A DNA stretch of 64,000 nucleotides from Mycobacteroides chelonae (lineage in GTDB: Bacteria; Actinomycetota; Actinomycetes; Mycobacteriales; Mycobacteriaceae). Where the stretch lies: NCBI RefSeq assembly GCF_016767715.1, contig NZ_CP050145.1, forward strand, positions 1,240,001-1,304,000, written 5' to 3'. The position numbers were made by a program, and so were the translations under genes. The notes under the pieces are model-generated. The model made no database searches. It was not told where the DNA came from and saw only the letters and a list, made by a program, of their open reading frames with translations. Positions 27,644 to 37,891 of the stretch are shown one piece after another; position 1 is the stretch's first letter; each line of letters opens with the position of its first letter.

Positions 27644-28198
27644 TCATACGACCTGAGGGAGAACCTTCTCCGGAGGTATGTCCTTGACCAAGAGCTGGAA
27701 GTCCAGGTCACTGTTGGCCGCACGCCGAACATCGGCGCCGCATTGTCGGGCCAAGTGGCGAATCTCGGAGGTTGAGGTGTGCGGTGAGACGCCGACGGTG
27801 ACCCTTACTACCGGTCGTCCCTTCTCGCGCAAGGTCACTGCGCGGGCAGTCTGCACGGAGGGGTGACGCGCCAGATCATCCGCGGCCGCGTCGGCCAACC
27901 GGGAGAGGTCGATCTTCCCTTCGGAGTCGCCGAGACTGCGGACTGACGTCGGGCGTACGTGGACGAGTAACAACCAGAGACCGACGAGGAACGCGGCCAC
28001 GCCGGCTCCGGCAAGGGCGCCGGTCAGCCACGGCCATTCGAGCGCGCGGGCCGGCGCTTGCGGGTCGATGGCTGCGGCGGCCCGCCGAGCCAGGCGGGAA
28101 TTGGTGCCGTAGCCGATCAGCCAGACCGCGCTTGTCAGCAAGACGACGCCCAGCAGAGCCGTTAGCAGCCTGTCGATGAATTGCGTTGTGCGTGTCAC
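27644..28198 (-). CDS. Asp23-associated membrane protein, AmaP-like
   Basis: This 184-residue protein has two N-terminal membrane helices (LLTALLGVVLLTSAVWLIGYG and WLTGALAGAGVAAFLVGLWLLLVHV) and a soluble domain with DLSRLADAAADDLARHP and VRVTVGVSPHTSTSEIRHLARQ. This resembles AmaP, the membrane anchor of Asp23 in Gram-positive bacteria. Its start overlaps the previous gene by four bases. It probably anchors the Asp23-like proteins of this cluster to the membrane. Confidence 0.78.
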   Translation of the reverse strand: MTRTTQFIDRLLTALLGVVLLTSAVWLIGYGTNSRLARRAAAAIDPQAPARALEWPWLTGALAGAGVAAFLVGLWLLLVHVRPTSVRSLGDSEGKIDLSRLADAAADDLARHPSVQTARAVTLREKGRPVVRVTVGVSPHTSTSEIRHLARQCGADVRRAANSDLDFQLLVKDIPPEKVLPQVV

Positions 28199-28971
28199 TG
28201 ATTGGTCCCCTCCTTGTTCTCCTCAAGTGGGCCGCGATACTCGTCGCGCCATCGGTGAGCTGACGCATGAGGTACCAAGATTCCATCGCCCACCGCGATA
28301 TGAGTGCGGCGTCGTGGCTTCACCGTGAGGACGAGCAGAGCCAATCCCACGATCCCCGCCACCACAGCTGCGGGCCAGGTCCACCACATCCAATGCGCGT
28401 GCTGCGCCCACCGGGTGGTTGCGGCTGTCCACGTCGAACCGCTTGCCCACCCGATGTTTATCGCTGCGTCGCGCAGCACGATCACGCCTGCGGTAACCAG
28501 TCCCAGGGCGATGAGGATGCCGGTGATAGTGGACCCGGCTATACGGTGCGGTCCTCGGTATTTACTGCTTACCTCTGACGTCGTATCGGTCTCTTCCGGG
28601 GTACTGGCTCCCGCGGTGTAAGCGTCGGCCACTTCGGCCGGTGTGCGATTGCTTTCGATCCGCGCAATGTCCACGTTGATGCCTGCTGGTTCTTCGCCGA
28701 GCGATTTGTGCAGTTCTTGGGTCACCGCTGCCCGGACTGCATCGACAACGCGCGCACCGTTAGTGGGCCAGGTAGCTGCGATCTTGACGTTTACCGTTGG
28801 GCGGGCGCCGTCGACGATGGCGATCGACGGCAACGCTCGACCGGGAGCGATGCTCCCGTGGCGAACCACCCCCGGCACCGACAGCACGGCATGCTCGATC
28901 AAACGATGGCGCACTCGTTCGTGAACGCGCGTGGCACCGCGCACCGGCACCAACCCAGTCGTGGTCACCAC
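28195..28971 (-). CDS. Asp23-like domain plus DUF6286-type membrane segment
   Basis: This 258-residue protein has an N-terminal Asp23-like part (HAVLSVPGVVRHGS, TVNVKIAATWPTNG) that ends near residue 100. A linker and two membrane helices (GSTITGILIALGLVTAGVIVL and WWTWPAAVVAGIVGLALLVLTV) follow. The GTG at 28971 is two bases after the DUF2273 stop and has a GGAG ahead. It overlaps the AmaP-like gene by four bases. It likely tethers an Asp23-type domain to the membrane; the exact function is unknown. Confidence 0.75.
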   Translation of the reverse strand: MVTTTGLVPVRGATRVHERVRHRLIEHAVLSVPGVVRHGSIAPGRALPSIAIVDGARPTVNVKIAATWPTNGARVVDAVRAAVTQELHKSLGEEPAGINVDIARIESNRTPAEVADAYTAGASTPEETDTTSEVSSKYRGPHRIAGSTITGILIALGLVTAGVIVLRDAAINIGWASGSTWTAATTRWAQHAHWMWWTWPAAVVAGIVGLALLVLTVKPRRRTHIAVGDGILVPHASAHRWRDEYRGPLEENKEGTNQ

Positions 28972-28973
28972 CG

Positions 28974-29156
28974 TCAGCTCCGGTCGCGGCGACCGAGCGC
29001 GGTGAGATCGATCCTGCCGTCGAGATGTGCGCCGAGTGCGCCCCCGGCCCCCGCCAAAACCACGGCAAGGAGGAATCCGACAAGCCCACCAGTAACGACC
29101 GCAATTGCCAGCAGCAGACCCGCGAACAGGCCGATTACTGTGTAATTTCCATTCAT
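28974..29156 (-). CDS. Small two-helix membrane protein, DUF2273-like
   Basis: This is a 60-residue protein: MNGNYTVIGLFAGLLLAIAVV begins the first helix and a second helix (GFLLAVVLAGAGGALGAHLDG) ends at a basic tail. DUF2273 proteins are the small membrane partners in Asp23/Gls24 operons. AGGAGC precedes the ATG. It lies between a J-like protein and a membrane Asp23-like protein in one operon. Confidence 0.85.
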   Translation of the reverse strand: MNGNYTVIGLFAGLLLAIAVVTGGLVGFLLAVVLAGAGGALGAHLDGRIDLTALGRRDRS

Positions 29157-29161
29157 TCTCG

Positions 29162-29407
29162 TCAGCTCCTATCGAGATGTTTAATGCGTTGTCGCCGGAT
29201 GCGCCGACGCCGTGCGGTGCTCGCAAGCGTCGTAAACCGGCCGCGCCAGGTCCGCTGTACTCGAACCGTGGCACGGCGCGGCCCCCGGTCATCGGCCAGA
29301 GTCTGCAGCGCTTCGATGAGCTCCTCCGCCGATCCCCCCGCATCCGGGTGATGCCTTCTTATGGCCTCGCGGCGTGCCTGCCGATCAACATTGAGCACGG
29401 CGTTCAC
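29162..29407 (-). CDS. Small basic protein with HPD motif, J-domain-like
   Basis: This 81-residue product starts at the GTG that overlaps the previous stop (GTGA). The segment REAIRRHHPDAGGSAEELIEAL has the HPD tripeptide after a basic helix and an acidic helix behind it, as in the loop and helix III of DnaJ J-domains. The rest is Arg-rich (RRRRIRRQRIKHLDR). A full J-domain (about 70 residues) would be truncated here, so the resemblance may be partial. It has no known function. Confidence 0.6.
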   Translation of the reverse strand: MNAVLNVDRQARREAIRRHHPDAGGSAEELIEALQTLADDRGPRRATVRVQRTWRGRFTTLASTARRRRIRRQRIKHLDRS

Positions 29408-29697
29408 GCCTGCGCTTCGGCCACTGCCACGTCGTCGACCACCACGACAACCGGGACGCCCGCTGCCGCGCTGGCGGCCCGGCGCACCCGAGCCGCCACG
29501 TCGAGTAGACCCGTCCGCAGGTCGAGCACCACGTGAACCTCGCCGCCGTCGGCCCCCAACCGCACACCGCGCACCGTCCGACCGGGCAGGTGTGTGGCGG
29601 GGACTCCTATCCCTCCGGAGTACAGGCCGATGACGCCGTCGACGGCAGTCACCGCCGCGACCACACGATCGACCCGCTCGCCGGTCGCGTCCGTCAC
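29404..29697 (-). CDS. Asp23/Gls24-family small protein
   Basis: This is a 97-residue protein with the Asp23 pattern of alternating Val/Ala strands: VVAAVTAVDGVIGLYSGG, GEVHVVLDLRTG and VARVRRAASAAAGVPVVVVV. It shares four bases with each of its neighbours. It is probably a cytoplasmic partner in an Asp23 complex at the membrane. The strand order ends early compared with full Asp23. Confidence 0.78.
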   Translation of the reverse strand: MTDATGERVDRVVAAVTAVDGVIGLYSGGIGVPATHLPGRTVRGVRLGADGGEVHVVLDLRTGLLDVAARVRRAASAAAGVPVVVVVDDVAVAEAQA

Positions 29698-30161
29698 TGG
29701 ACTCGGGGCTCTCCGGCGTCGGACGCATCGTCGTCACTGTCGGCGAAATGCACGTCGTGCACCGTCACGTTGACCTCGGTGACCTCGAGCCCGGTCATGT
29801 TCTCGACAGAGGAGATGACGTTGCTGCGAATTCCCTCGGCCAGGTCGTGGATGGCGATCCCGTAGTCAGCGACGATCCCGATGTCGATGGCCGCCTGACG
29901 TTCGCCAACCTCGACGCTCACGCCCTGGGTCAGGCTGGGTGAACCCGGCAGCGTCTCGCGCAACTTGCCCACGACACGGGCAGCTTGGCCTCCCAGGTCG
30001 TAGACGCCATCGACCTCGCGCGTCGCGATGCCAGCGATCTTGGAGACCACCACGTCGGCGATGGTGGTGACGCCGTGGTTCGCGACTTTCTCGACGGCAT
30101 TACTGGACTTGTCTACCTGCTTCGACGAACGCACTTCGGGGGTTTGGGTTGCCGTGGTCAT
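29694..30161 (-). CDS. Asp23/Gls24 family envelope stress response protein
   Basis: This 155-residue protein matches Asp23: ANHGVTTIADVVVSKIAG, ATREVDGVYDLGG, QGVSVEVGERQAAIDIGIVADYG, IHDLAEGIRSNVISSVENMTGLEV and TEVNVTVHDVHF. The tail is acidic. In Gram-positive bacteria Asp23 is an abundant membrane-associated protein involved in envelope stress and pH response. It heads a minus-strand operon of six genes; AAGGAGA lies five bases before the ATG. It is divergent from an ECF sigma factor, which may control it. Confidence 0.9.
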   Translation of the reverse strand: MTTATQTPEVRSSKQVDKSSNAVEKVANHGVTTIADVVVSKIAGIATREVDGVYDLGGQAARVVGKLRETLPGSPSLTQGVSVEVGERQAAIDIGIVADYGIAIHDLAEGIRSNVISSVENMTGLEVTEVNVTVHDVHFADSDDDASDAGEPRVQ

Positions 30162-30189
30162 CAGCTTCTCCTTCGACTTGTCTCAGCTT

Positions 30190-30275
30190 CCGGACACTTC
30201 CGTCCGGCACAATGAGTTCGTCGGGCAACGGTGGGTATTGCGCACGCCGATGAGATCCAACGCACATTTTTGTGC
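30190..30275. promoter_or_regulatory. Divergent regulatory region, Asp23 operon and sigma gene, with two inverted repeats
   Basis: CCGGAC-N6-GTCCGG (30190-30207) and GCACA-N4-TGTGC (30262-30275) lie between the Asp23 and sigma-factor starts. Either may be an operator. The second overlaps a GTG at 30272 that could be mistaken for the sigma start; the GTG at 30296 has a better AGGGG. No sigma-type recognition motif was assigned. Confidence 0.4.
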
Positions 30276-30295
30276 TCACGACGACAGGGGACACA

Positions 30296-30871
30296 GTGGT
30301 GCTGCCGCTCTTGGCGCGGGGCGAACTGCTGGCGTCGCTGTCGGACGAGATGCTTGCCCGCCGCGCTCAGCAAGGAGATTCTGAGGCATTCGATGTTCTG
30401 GTGGTCCGACATGGTCCGGCACTGCTGAGATTCGTTGCCCGCACGTATCCGGAGCAGGCCGAGTATGACGACATCGTCCAGGAGACCTTCATCGCCGCCT
30501 GGAAAGCGCTGCCGTCGTTTGCTTTCCGGTCACAGTTCCGCACCTGGTTGTACTCACTCGCGTCCCGGAAGACCGTTGACGCAATGCGGCGGCGCCGTCG
30601 CGATTTCGATATCGACGACGTGCCCGAAGTCGCAGATATCAGCGCTGGGCCCAGTGAACGAGCACTGGATGGCGATTTCCTTGCGGCCTTGAGCCGTGAG
30701 CTATCGCAGTTGCCCTATGCGGCGCGTACGGCCTGGTGGCTTCGTGAGGTCTATGACTTACCGCTGGCCGAGATAGCGACTGTTCTTCGGACCACCGAGG
30801 GATCAGTCCGCGGCAACTTGCAGCGCACTCGCAAGCGGCTAGCGGAAACGCTGAATGGCTTCCGCCCATGA
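30296..30871 (+). CDS. ECF-type RNA polymerase sigma factor
   Basis: This 191-residue sigma-70-family protein has region 2 (DSEAFDVLVVRHGPALLRFV, then YDDIVQETFIAAWKALPSF, RTWLYSLASRKTVDAMR) and region 4 (ELSQLPYAARTAWWLREVYDLPLAEIATVLRTTEGSVRGNLQRTRKRL). No zinc-binding anti-sigma gene follows; the next gene is an Asp23-like protein whose ATG overlaps the stop. The GTG at 30296 is preferred because AGGGGACA precedes it. Divergence from the Asp23 operon suggests that it transcribes that operon or itself. Confidence 0.9.
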   Translation: MVLPLLARGELLASLSDEMLARRAQQGDSEAFDVLVVRHGPALLRFVARTYPEQAEYDDIVQETFIAAWKALPSFAFRSQFRTWLYSLASRKTVDAMRRRRRDFDIDDVPEVADISAGPSERALDGDFLAALSRELSQLPYAARTAWWLREVYDLPLAEIATVLRTTEGSVRGNLQRTRKRLAETLNGFRP

Positions 30872-31461
30872 GTGAACGCGGAAACCATATTCCGTCCGCC
30901 AGCTGTACAGCTCCGGGCATATGGCGTAACACTGGAGAACTGATGGATGCGAGAACCGGGGACAACCATGATGCCGTCGTTGACGCCACGGCGTGGATCG
31001 CCGATGCCACCCGCCGATTGGCCGAACTCGACGGCGGCGCCGATGATCGTGTATCGCCCGCATCGTGGAATGAGGGTGAAACCACCCTGGAGCAGCTGCG
31101 CGCCGCCGTCGCACACCGGATCGCCGCACTGCCACGCAGGGGCAAGCCGATCAGGACGGCCATCCCGGGGATCACCGTCAGTCATCTGGCGTTGACGAAA
31201 GCGCTGACATCAAGCCTGGCCGAGTTCGCCGCCGAGGCCTCAGCGGCGATTGCTGCCGTGGACGTGAACGTAGACGGGCAGGCGGTGACGGCATTACGCA
31301 TCAACCTGGTGGCCATCGGTACTGCCGATCGTGACCGTACCTACCTCGACTACGGTGACGCACTGAGGAAGCGAGCTGCCTCAGTGGTCAACGACATCAT
31401 CGGTATCGAGCCCACGAACATAACCGTCACCTGGGAGGACATCGTCCTGCCGTCGCACTAG
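30868..31461 (+). CDS. Asp23-like C-terminal domain protein after the sigma factor
   Basis: This 197-residue protein overlaps the sigma stop by four bases (ATGA). Its C-terminal 70 residues alternate hydrophobic strands (VNVDGQAVTALRINLVAIGTA, then RAASVVNDIIGIEPTNITVTWEDI), like the Asp23 fold of the divergent operon. The middle is helical (ATAWIADATRRLAELDGG). The N-terminal 25 residues are odd, and an ATG at 30943 may be the real start. Placement where anti-sigma factors usually sit raises the idea that it governs the sigma factor; no direct evidence. Confidence 0.7.
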   Translation: MSERGNHIPSASCTAPGIWRNTGELMDARTGDNHDAVVDATAWIADATRRLAELDGGADDRVSPASWNEGETTLEQLRAAVAHRIAALPRRGKPIRTAIPGITVSHLALTKALTSSLAEFAAEASAAIAAVDVNVDGQAVTALRINLVAIGTADRDRTYLDYGDALRKRAASVVNDIIGIEPTNITVTWEDIVLPSH

Positions 31462-31477
31462 GCACCCACGGCGACGG
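31450..31477. terminator. Possible hairpin between convergent genes
   Basis: CCGTCGC (31450-31456) and GCGACGG (31471-31477) pair with a 14-base loop across the stop of the Asp23-like gene, just before the end of fumC. The stem is short for a terminator, and there is no T run. Confidence 0.35.
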
Positions 31478-31480
31478 GTC

Positions 31481-32875
<1,395 letters not shown>

Positions 32876-32905
32876 TGGTCTTCCTTCTCGTCGTCGATGA
32901 TGGAA

Positions 32906-33952
32906 TTAGGGGAGGGGGTGCGTGGCGTCGTCGTCGCCGGTGAAGTCGACCGCGGAGTACTCGCGGAGCTTGGTGAGGCGGTGGTACGCCTCGATCATCC
33001 GGACGGTGCCGGACTTGGAGCGCATCACGATGGACTGCGTGGTGCAGCCGCCGCCGAAGTACCGGACACCCTGCAGCAGATCACCGTCGGTGACACCGGT
33101 CGCGCAGAAGAAGACGTTCTCGCCGGACACCAAGTCCTCGGTGGTGAGGATCCGGTCCAGGTCGTACCCGGCGTCGATGGCCTTCTGGCGCTCCTCGTCG
33201 TCGCGCGGGGCGAGCTTGCCGTGGATGGCGCCGCCCATGCACCGCATGGCAGCCGCGGCGATGATGCCCTCGGGAGTACCGCCGATGCCCAGCAGCATGT
33301 CGGTGCCCGAGTTCGGACGGGCCGTCGAGATGGCGCCGGCCACGTCGCCGTCGGAAATCAGACGGATGCGGGCACCCGTGTCTCGCACGTTCTGGATCAG
33401 CTCGCCGTGGCGGGGCCGGTCCAGGATGCACACGGTGATATCGGACACCGAACAGTTACGCACCTTGGCGACGCGCTTGATGTTCTCCGAGACGGGTGCA
33501 GTGACGTCGATGACATCGGCGGCGTCCGGGCCGACAGCGATCTTCTCCATGTAGAAGACGGCTGAGGGGTCGAACATGGTGCCGCGCTCGGAGACCGCGA
33601 GCACCGAGATCGCGTTGGGCATGCCCTTGCTCATCAGGGTGGTTCCGTCTACCGGGTCCACGGCGAAATCGCAGTCCGGGCCGTCGCCGTTGCCGACTTC
33701 CTCGCCGTTGTAGAGCATCGGGGCGTTGTCCTTCTCGCCTTCTCCGATGACGACCACACCGCGCATGGAAACGGAGTTGACCAGCTCGCGCATGGCGTCG
33801 ACGGCGGCGCCGTCGCCCTTCTCCTTTTCACCGCGGCCGACCCATCGACCTGCGGCCATGGCACCCGCCTCGGTCACTCTGACCAGCTCTAACGCCAGGT
33901 TGCGGTCCGGGGCTTCTCTGCGCGACGGGCTCATGGGTTGTGATTGTTTCAT
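32906..33952 (-). CDS. glpX: Fructose-1,6-bisphosphatase, class II (GlpX)
   Basis: This 348-residue enzyme is close to M. tuberculosis GlpX (Rv1099c): [52 protein letters not shown] (metal and substrate site) and [18 protein letters not shown]. It hydrolyses fructose-1,6-bisphosphate in gluconeogenesis. The ATG at 33952 (MKQSQPMS) is used; an ATG at 33934 is also possible. It is divergent from the DUF4245 gene. Confidence 0.95.
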   Translation of the reverse strand: MKQSQPMSPSRREAPDRNLALELVRVTEAGAMAAGRWVGRGEKEKGDGAAVDAMRELVNSVSMRGVVVIGEGEKDNAPMLYNGEEVGNGDGPDCDFAVDPVDGTTLMSKGMPNAISVLAVSERGTMFDPSAVFYMEKIAVGPDAADVIDVTAPVSENIKRVAKVRNCSVSDITVCILDRPRHGELIQNVRDTGARIRLISDGDVAGAISTARPNSGTDMLLGIGGTPEGIIAAAAMRCMGGAIHGKLAPRDDEERQKAIDAGYDLDRILTTEDLVSGENVFFCATGVTDGDLLQGVRYFGGGCTTQSIVMRSKSGTVRMIEAYHRLTKLREYSAVDFTGDDDATHPLP

Positions 33953-33974
33953 GCGCGCCTGCAAGGATGGGGGC

Positions 33975-34601
33975 GTGGGAGGCGCACCTGATCCGGACCA
34001 AGATTCCGGACCCGACGATCGCATCGCCGTGCCCGCACCCCGTCCGGCCAAGCCGCGGTTGTTTCAGGACGGCCGGGACATGTTCTGGTCGATGGCTCCG
34101 CTGGTAGTCGCGTGCATCGTGCTGGCCGGATTGCTGGGGATGTGTTCCTTCACGCCGAATGGGCCGACGGTCGGTGAGCCGCCCTCGTATGACGCGCACG
34201 CCGCGCTGCAGGCCGATGCCCGGCAGTTCTCGTTTCCGGTCCGGGAGCCGTCGCTGCCCGCGGGCTGGCGGGCCAACTCCGGCGGGCGCGACAGCGTCGA
34301 GGGGATGCCGCTGTCCAAGGTGGGCTACCTGAGCCCGACCGGTACGTACATGGCGGTGGTGCAGAGCGGTGCCCCCGAGGAGAAGTTGGTCCCGAAGCTC
34401 AACAGTGGGCTGGTGCCCCGCGGGCCGGAGAATGTCGACGGCGTGAGCTGGGTGGCGTACGAGGGTGGTGAGGGTGCGGAGCCGCTGTGGGCCACGCGGC
34501 TGGACAACTCGGTGACCGTCGCGCTCACCGGGTCCGGAAACACCGAAGACTTCCGGACCGTCGCGCGGGCGGTACAAACCGCTAAGCCGCTGCCGCGCTA
34601 G
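33975..34601 (+). CDS. DUF4245 membrane-anchored protein (Rv1100-like)
   Basis: This 208-residue protein has one membrane helix ([22 protein letters not shown]) near residues 35-56 and an extracytoplasmic domain with [18 protein letters not shown] and a [12 protein letters not shown] block typical of DUF4245. The GTG at 33975 may be leaderless (AAGGAT six bases ahead). It is divergent from glpX, as Rv1100 is. Its function is unknown. Confidence 0.87.
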   Translation: MGGAPDPDQDSGPDDRIAVPAPRPAKPRLFQDGRDMFWSMAPLVVACIVLAGLLGMCSFTPNGPTVGEPPSYDAHAALQADARQFSFPVREPSLPAGWRANSGGRDSVEGMPLSKVGYLSPTGTYMAVVQSGAPEEKLVPKLNSGLVPRGPENVDGVSWVAYEGGEGAEPLWATRLDNSVTVALTGSGNTEDFRTVARAVQTAKPLPR

Positions 34602-34612
34602 GAGGCGCGCAT

Positions 34613-35695
34613 CTAGGTGTTGGCGCCCCGTGCGGCCACCGCCCAGCGGCGCGGGCCGCCCGAGGCATCCACCACCAGCGTGTCGACCAGGTTCACGGCA
34701 TTGCAGAGATGGTTCGGCGCGATCCGCAGACGGGTGCCGGCATCCGGTGCCGCCCCGGGAAACTCGATGGTTGCGTGATGCTCGGACAGCGCGACGATGC
34801 GCGCATCCGGTTCGCTGATTACCCGTCCGAAACCGGTGGCCCAGCCCGGCCGGTCGGCGCCCAGGATCTTGCTGCCCGCGTCCACGACGGCGGTCCGGTC
34901 GCGGGTGTGCACCACGGTGGTGACGGCACTGAGAGCGATGTCGTCGAGCGTGCAGACCTCCAACTCGAACTGCTGGGCATCGTTGAACGGGTAGACACCG
35001 GGTCGCACCTCGGTCAGCACCGTGTTGTCGGCGGCATCGACGGTGGGGGTGGAGCCGCCGCTGATCACCGACGGCTCGATCCCCTGTGCGCGCAGGCTTT
35101 CTGCGGCCGCTCCAAGCGCGTGCGATTCCTGGGCGGCGACCTCTGCGCGGTGGCCCGGTGTGTAGCCGTGGCCCGGAAATGTGAAGACACCCACGACATT
35201 CAGTCCGGCGGCGCGCGCTGCTGCCGCAACGTCACCGGCCTCGGCGGGATCGACCCCGGTGCGGTGATGGCCGGAGTCGACCTCGATGACGACGGTGATG
35301 GGTAGATCGGCGAGATACTCGGCCAACTGCCGGGCACCCGCGATGGAATCGACCCCGACCCGCAGTTGCGCGCGGGCGGTCACCTTCCGTATCCGGTCGG
35401 CCTTCTGCGGAGTCAGCCACAGCGGGTAGGCGATGAAAAGGTCGGTGAATCCTGCGTCGGCGAACACCTCGGCCTCGCCGATGGTGGCGACGGTGAGGCC
35501 AATGGCTCCGCTGTCGATCTGGCGTTGTGCTATCTCAACGCACTTGTGGCTCTTGGCATGTGGCCGCAGCTGGACCCCGGTGCCGCGTAGGCGCCCGGCC
35601 AGCCGTTCGATGTTGCGGTCCATCACCGCCAGATCGATGGCCAGGAAAGGGGTGTCGATATCGTCCAGACCACAAGGTTGCGTCGTGTCAGACAT
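34613..35695 (-). CDS. DSD1/D-threonine-aldolase-like PLP enzyme
   Basis: This 360-residue alanine-racemase-fold protein has the PLP lysine in RPHAKSHK (about K50), ISGGSTPT and the late PNHLCNAVNL, which holds the His and Cys metal ligands of the DSD1 (eukaryotic-type D-serine dehydratase) and D-threonine aldolase branch. It probably acts on D-amino acids by dehydration or retro-aldol cleavage. TAGTGT six bases before the ATG suggests a leaderless start. It sits between the DUF4245 gene and xseB, and is absent at this place in the M. tuberculosis order I recall. Confidence 0.88.
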   Translation of the reverse strand: MSDTTQPCGLDDIDTPFLAIDLAVMDRNIERLAGRLRGTGVQLRPHAKSHKCVEIAQRQIDSGAIGLTVATIGEAEVFADAGFTDLFIAYPLWLTPQKADRIRKVTARAQLRVGVDSIAGARQLAEYLADLPITVVIEVDSGHHRTGVDPAEAGDVAAAARAAGLNVVGVFTFPGHGYTPGHRAEVAAQESHALGAAAESLRAQGIEPSVISGGSTPTVDAADNTVLTEVRPGVYPFNDAQQFELEVCTLDDIALSAVTTVVHTRDRTAVVDAGSKILGADRPGWATGFGRVISEPDARIVALSEHHATIEFPGAAPDAGTRLRIAPNHLCNAVNLVDTLVVDASGGPRRWAVAARGANT

Positions 35696-35704
35696 GTCTT
35701 GACA

Positions 35705-35902
35705 CTATTCGGAGTCCAGCACGTCCTCGATGCGCTTGCGTGCGCCCGCCAGGTGCTCCTCGCAGCGTTTGGCCAGTGCCTCACCGCGTTCCCAGAGCGC
35801 CAGCGAGGTGTCCAGATCCAGGCCGCCCTGTTCGAGCTGCTGCACGACCTCGATGAGCTCGGCGCGCGCCTGCTCGTAACCGAGTTCGGCGGGATTGGTC
35901 AT
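35705..35902 (-). CDS. xseB: Exodeoxyribonuclease VII small subunit
   Basis: This 65-residue protein, [20 protein letters not shown] onward, has the XseB pattern [21 protein letters not shown] and a helix-turn-helix-like two-helix structure. It joins the XseA large subunit in a nuclease that degrades single-stranded DNA. Its ATG overlaps the xseA stop by four bases. It equals Rv1107c. Confidence 0.95.
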   Translation of the reverse strand: MTNPAELGYEQARAELIEVVQQLEQGGLDLDTSLALWERGEALAKRCEEHLAGARKRIEDVLDSE

Positions 35903-37131
35903 GACGATTCTCCTGTCACGGTTGCAGTCACGGCACCATCGGAAACGCGCACCCGCAGCGATGCCCCTGCGGGTGCATCGGTCACCGTCCGCAGCACCTC
36001 CACCGTGCCATCGTCGCGCACCCGCTGCACCACCGAGTAGCCGCGGGCCAGGGTAGCGGCCGGTCCCAGCGTGGCCAGCTGTGCCGATAAGTGGCCCACC
36101 CGTTGCGATTCGGATTCCACCAGCCGCTTCATGTCGCGGCGCAATGCCGTTCGCGCGACGGCGATTTCATCCTGGCGCACGGTAACCATCCGGAGCGGAT
36201 CGGCCAGCACCGGCCGGCTGCGTACCTGATCCAGCCCGCGCTGCTCGCGCTGCACCCAGTTGCGCAATGCCTGAGCCGAACGGCGCCGCAGGTCCAGAAT
36301 CAACGCCTGTTCGGCCGCGGCGTCGGGTACCAGTTTCTTGGCCGCATCCGTGGGCGTCGCCGCGCGCAGGTCCGCCACCAGATCGGAGAGCGGGTTGTCC
36401 GGCTCATGCCCGACGGCGCTGACCACCGGGGTGCGGCACGCCGAAATCGCGCGGCACAGGGTCTCGTCGGAGAACGGCAGCAGATCCTCCACGCTGCCAC
36501 CGCCGCGGGCCAGCACGATCACGTCCACCGCGGGGTCGGCGTCCAGTGCCTGTAGCGCGGCCACGATCTCGGCCACCGCGTGTGGGCCCTGCACAGGGGT
36601 GTTGCGTACCGCGAATTGCACTGCGGGCCAACGTGACAAGGCCACCGAGGTCACATCGTGCTCGGCGGCGCTGGCCCGGCCCGTGATTAGGCCGATGCGG
36701 GACGGCAGGAACGGGACCGGGCGCTTGAGTCGCGCGTCGAACAGTCCCTCGGCGGCCAGCAGCTGACGCAGCCGCTCGATCCGGGCCAGCAGCTCACCGA
36801 TACCTACCGCACGGATCTCGCTGAGCCGCAAAGAAAACGAGCCGCGCACCGTGTAGAAGGTGGGTTTACCGCACACCACCACCTGGGTGCCTTCGGTCAG
36901 CTTCACCGGGGCGTTGCGCACCATGTCGGGAGGGCAGGTCACGGTCAGCGACATGTCGGCGGCCGGGTCGCGCAGCACCATGAACACGGTCTTGCTGCCG
37001 GGCCGCACATCGATCTGCGTCAGCTGACCTTCCACCCACACCTGGCCCAGGCGGTCGATCCACTTGGCCACCCGGGTGGCAACGGCCCGGACCGGCCACG
37101 GGTTCTCGGGGCTTGTCCCCGGATCAGCCAC
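35899..37131 (-). CDS. xseA: Exodeoxyribonuclease VII large subunit
   Basis: This 410-residue protein has the N-terminal OB-fold ([25 protein letters not shown] at about 32-56) and the catalytic core with [41 protein letters not shown] and [18 protein letters not shown]. The C-terminal coiled coil ends in GYSVVQR. It cleaves single-stranded DNA from both ends. It overlaps the Rv1109c-like gene by eight bases upstream and xseB by four. Confidence 0.97.
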   Translation of the reverse strand: MADPGTSPENPWPVRAVATRVAKWIDRLGQVWVEGQLTQIDVRPGSKTVFMVLRDPAADMSLTVTCPPDMVRNAPVKLTEGTQVVVCGKPTFYTVRGSFSLRLSEIRAVGIGELLARIERLRQLLAAEGLFDARLKRPVPFLPSRIGLITGRASAAEHDVTSVALSRWPAVQFAVRNTPVQGPHAVAEIVAALQALDADPAVDVIVLARGGGSVEDLLPFSDETLCRAISACRTPVVSAVGHEPDNPLSDLVADLRAATPTDAAKKLVPDAAAEQALILDLRRRSAQALRNWVQREQRGLDQVRSRPVLADPLRMVTVRQDEIAVARTALRRDMKRLVESESQRVGHLSAQLATLGPAATLARGYSVVQRVRDDGTVEVLRTVTDAPAGASLRVRVSDGAVTATVTGESS

Positions 37132-37831
37132 GGGCAGCGGCGCGGGTGATCCTGTTCGCGAGCAAGGTCTGATACGGCGCGCGTGCCTTGTGAGCGTCTT
37201 CGTAGGTCAGCAGTTCTTCGAGCTCGCTCACGGACAGCGACTGCAACCGCGCCCGCAGCTGCGCCAGCGTCAGGTCGTGATAGCCGAGCTCGACGACGAC
37301 ATCGGGAGCATTCGGGTCCGCCGCCTCGGACGGTGCCGCCGGGGCTGCCTTTTTGGCCGGGGCCTTCTTGGCGGCAGCCTTCTTCGCAGGCGCCTTACGC
37401 GGTGCGGCCTTCGCGGCTACCGGCGCGGCCTCGGGGGCCGGTGCGGTTACCTCGGGTTCGGAATCCGACGGCGCTGCGGGTTCGGAGGAGTACAGCGCAA
37501 ACCGGCCCTGGGTCATCCGCTCGGCCGCGTCCTCGTAGACGGCGTTGGCTTGCGTCTCGTCGGGTTCGGGTGCATCGAGCTCGTCGATGTCCTCGTCGAA
37601 GGTCGCCCACTCCGGCTGCTCCTCGGTGGGTGGGAAGATGTTTTCCCAGGTCTCGTCGCCCTTGATGGCCAATTCCGTGACGGTCTGCTGGAACCGCATG
37701 AAGTTCTGCACGGTCTGGCTGGCAGCCGTCATGGGATAGGTCAGCACCGCCTGCGGCAGCTTGCGGGTCTCTTCAAGAACGGTGGCGGCGACCCCAAGAA
37801 GCAACCGGACGCCGAACGGAGGACGAATCAT
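37124..37831 (-). CDS. Lipid-droplet-associated-like protein (Rv1109c-like)
   Basis: This 235-residue protein has a conserved N-terminus ([21 protein letters not shown], then [30 protein letters not shown]). A low-complexity middle with [22 protein letters not shown], like histone H1 tails, follows, and then a C-terminal helical hairpin ([38 protein letters not shown]) found in mycobacterial proteins of this position. It may bind membranes or lipid droplets. The lysine-rich tract is longer than I recall for Rv1109c. Confidence 0.82.
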   Translation of the reverse strand: MIRPPFGVRLLLGVAATVLEETRKLPQAVLTYPMTAASQTVQNFMRFQQTVTELAIKGDETWENIFPPTEEQPEWATFDEDIDELDAPEPDETQANAVYEDAAERMTQGRFALYSSEPAAPSDSEPEVTAPAPEAAPVAAKAAPRKAPAKKAAAKKAPAKKAAPAAPSEAADPNAPDVVVELGYHDLTLAQLRARLQSLSVSELEELLTYEDAHKARAPYQTLLANRITRAAARG

Positions 37832-37891
37832 AGGTCCAAGCTTGCCTTACGTCGGTCGTGCAGCGAAAGGCTGGGCCGTAAGCTGGTGACT

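Noticed and set aside
37330..37450. Repeated Lys/Ala codons as a tandem DNA repeat
   Set aside because: They encode the AKKA tail of the Rv1109c-like protein; the unit varies and codes for a protein tail.
37064..37891. In-frame extension of ispH to 608 codons
   Set aside because: The extra 276 codons lie antisense to xseA and the Rv1109c-like gene, and the ispH family start and leaderless -10 box lie at 37892.
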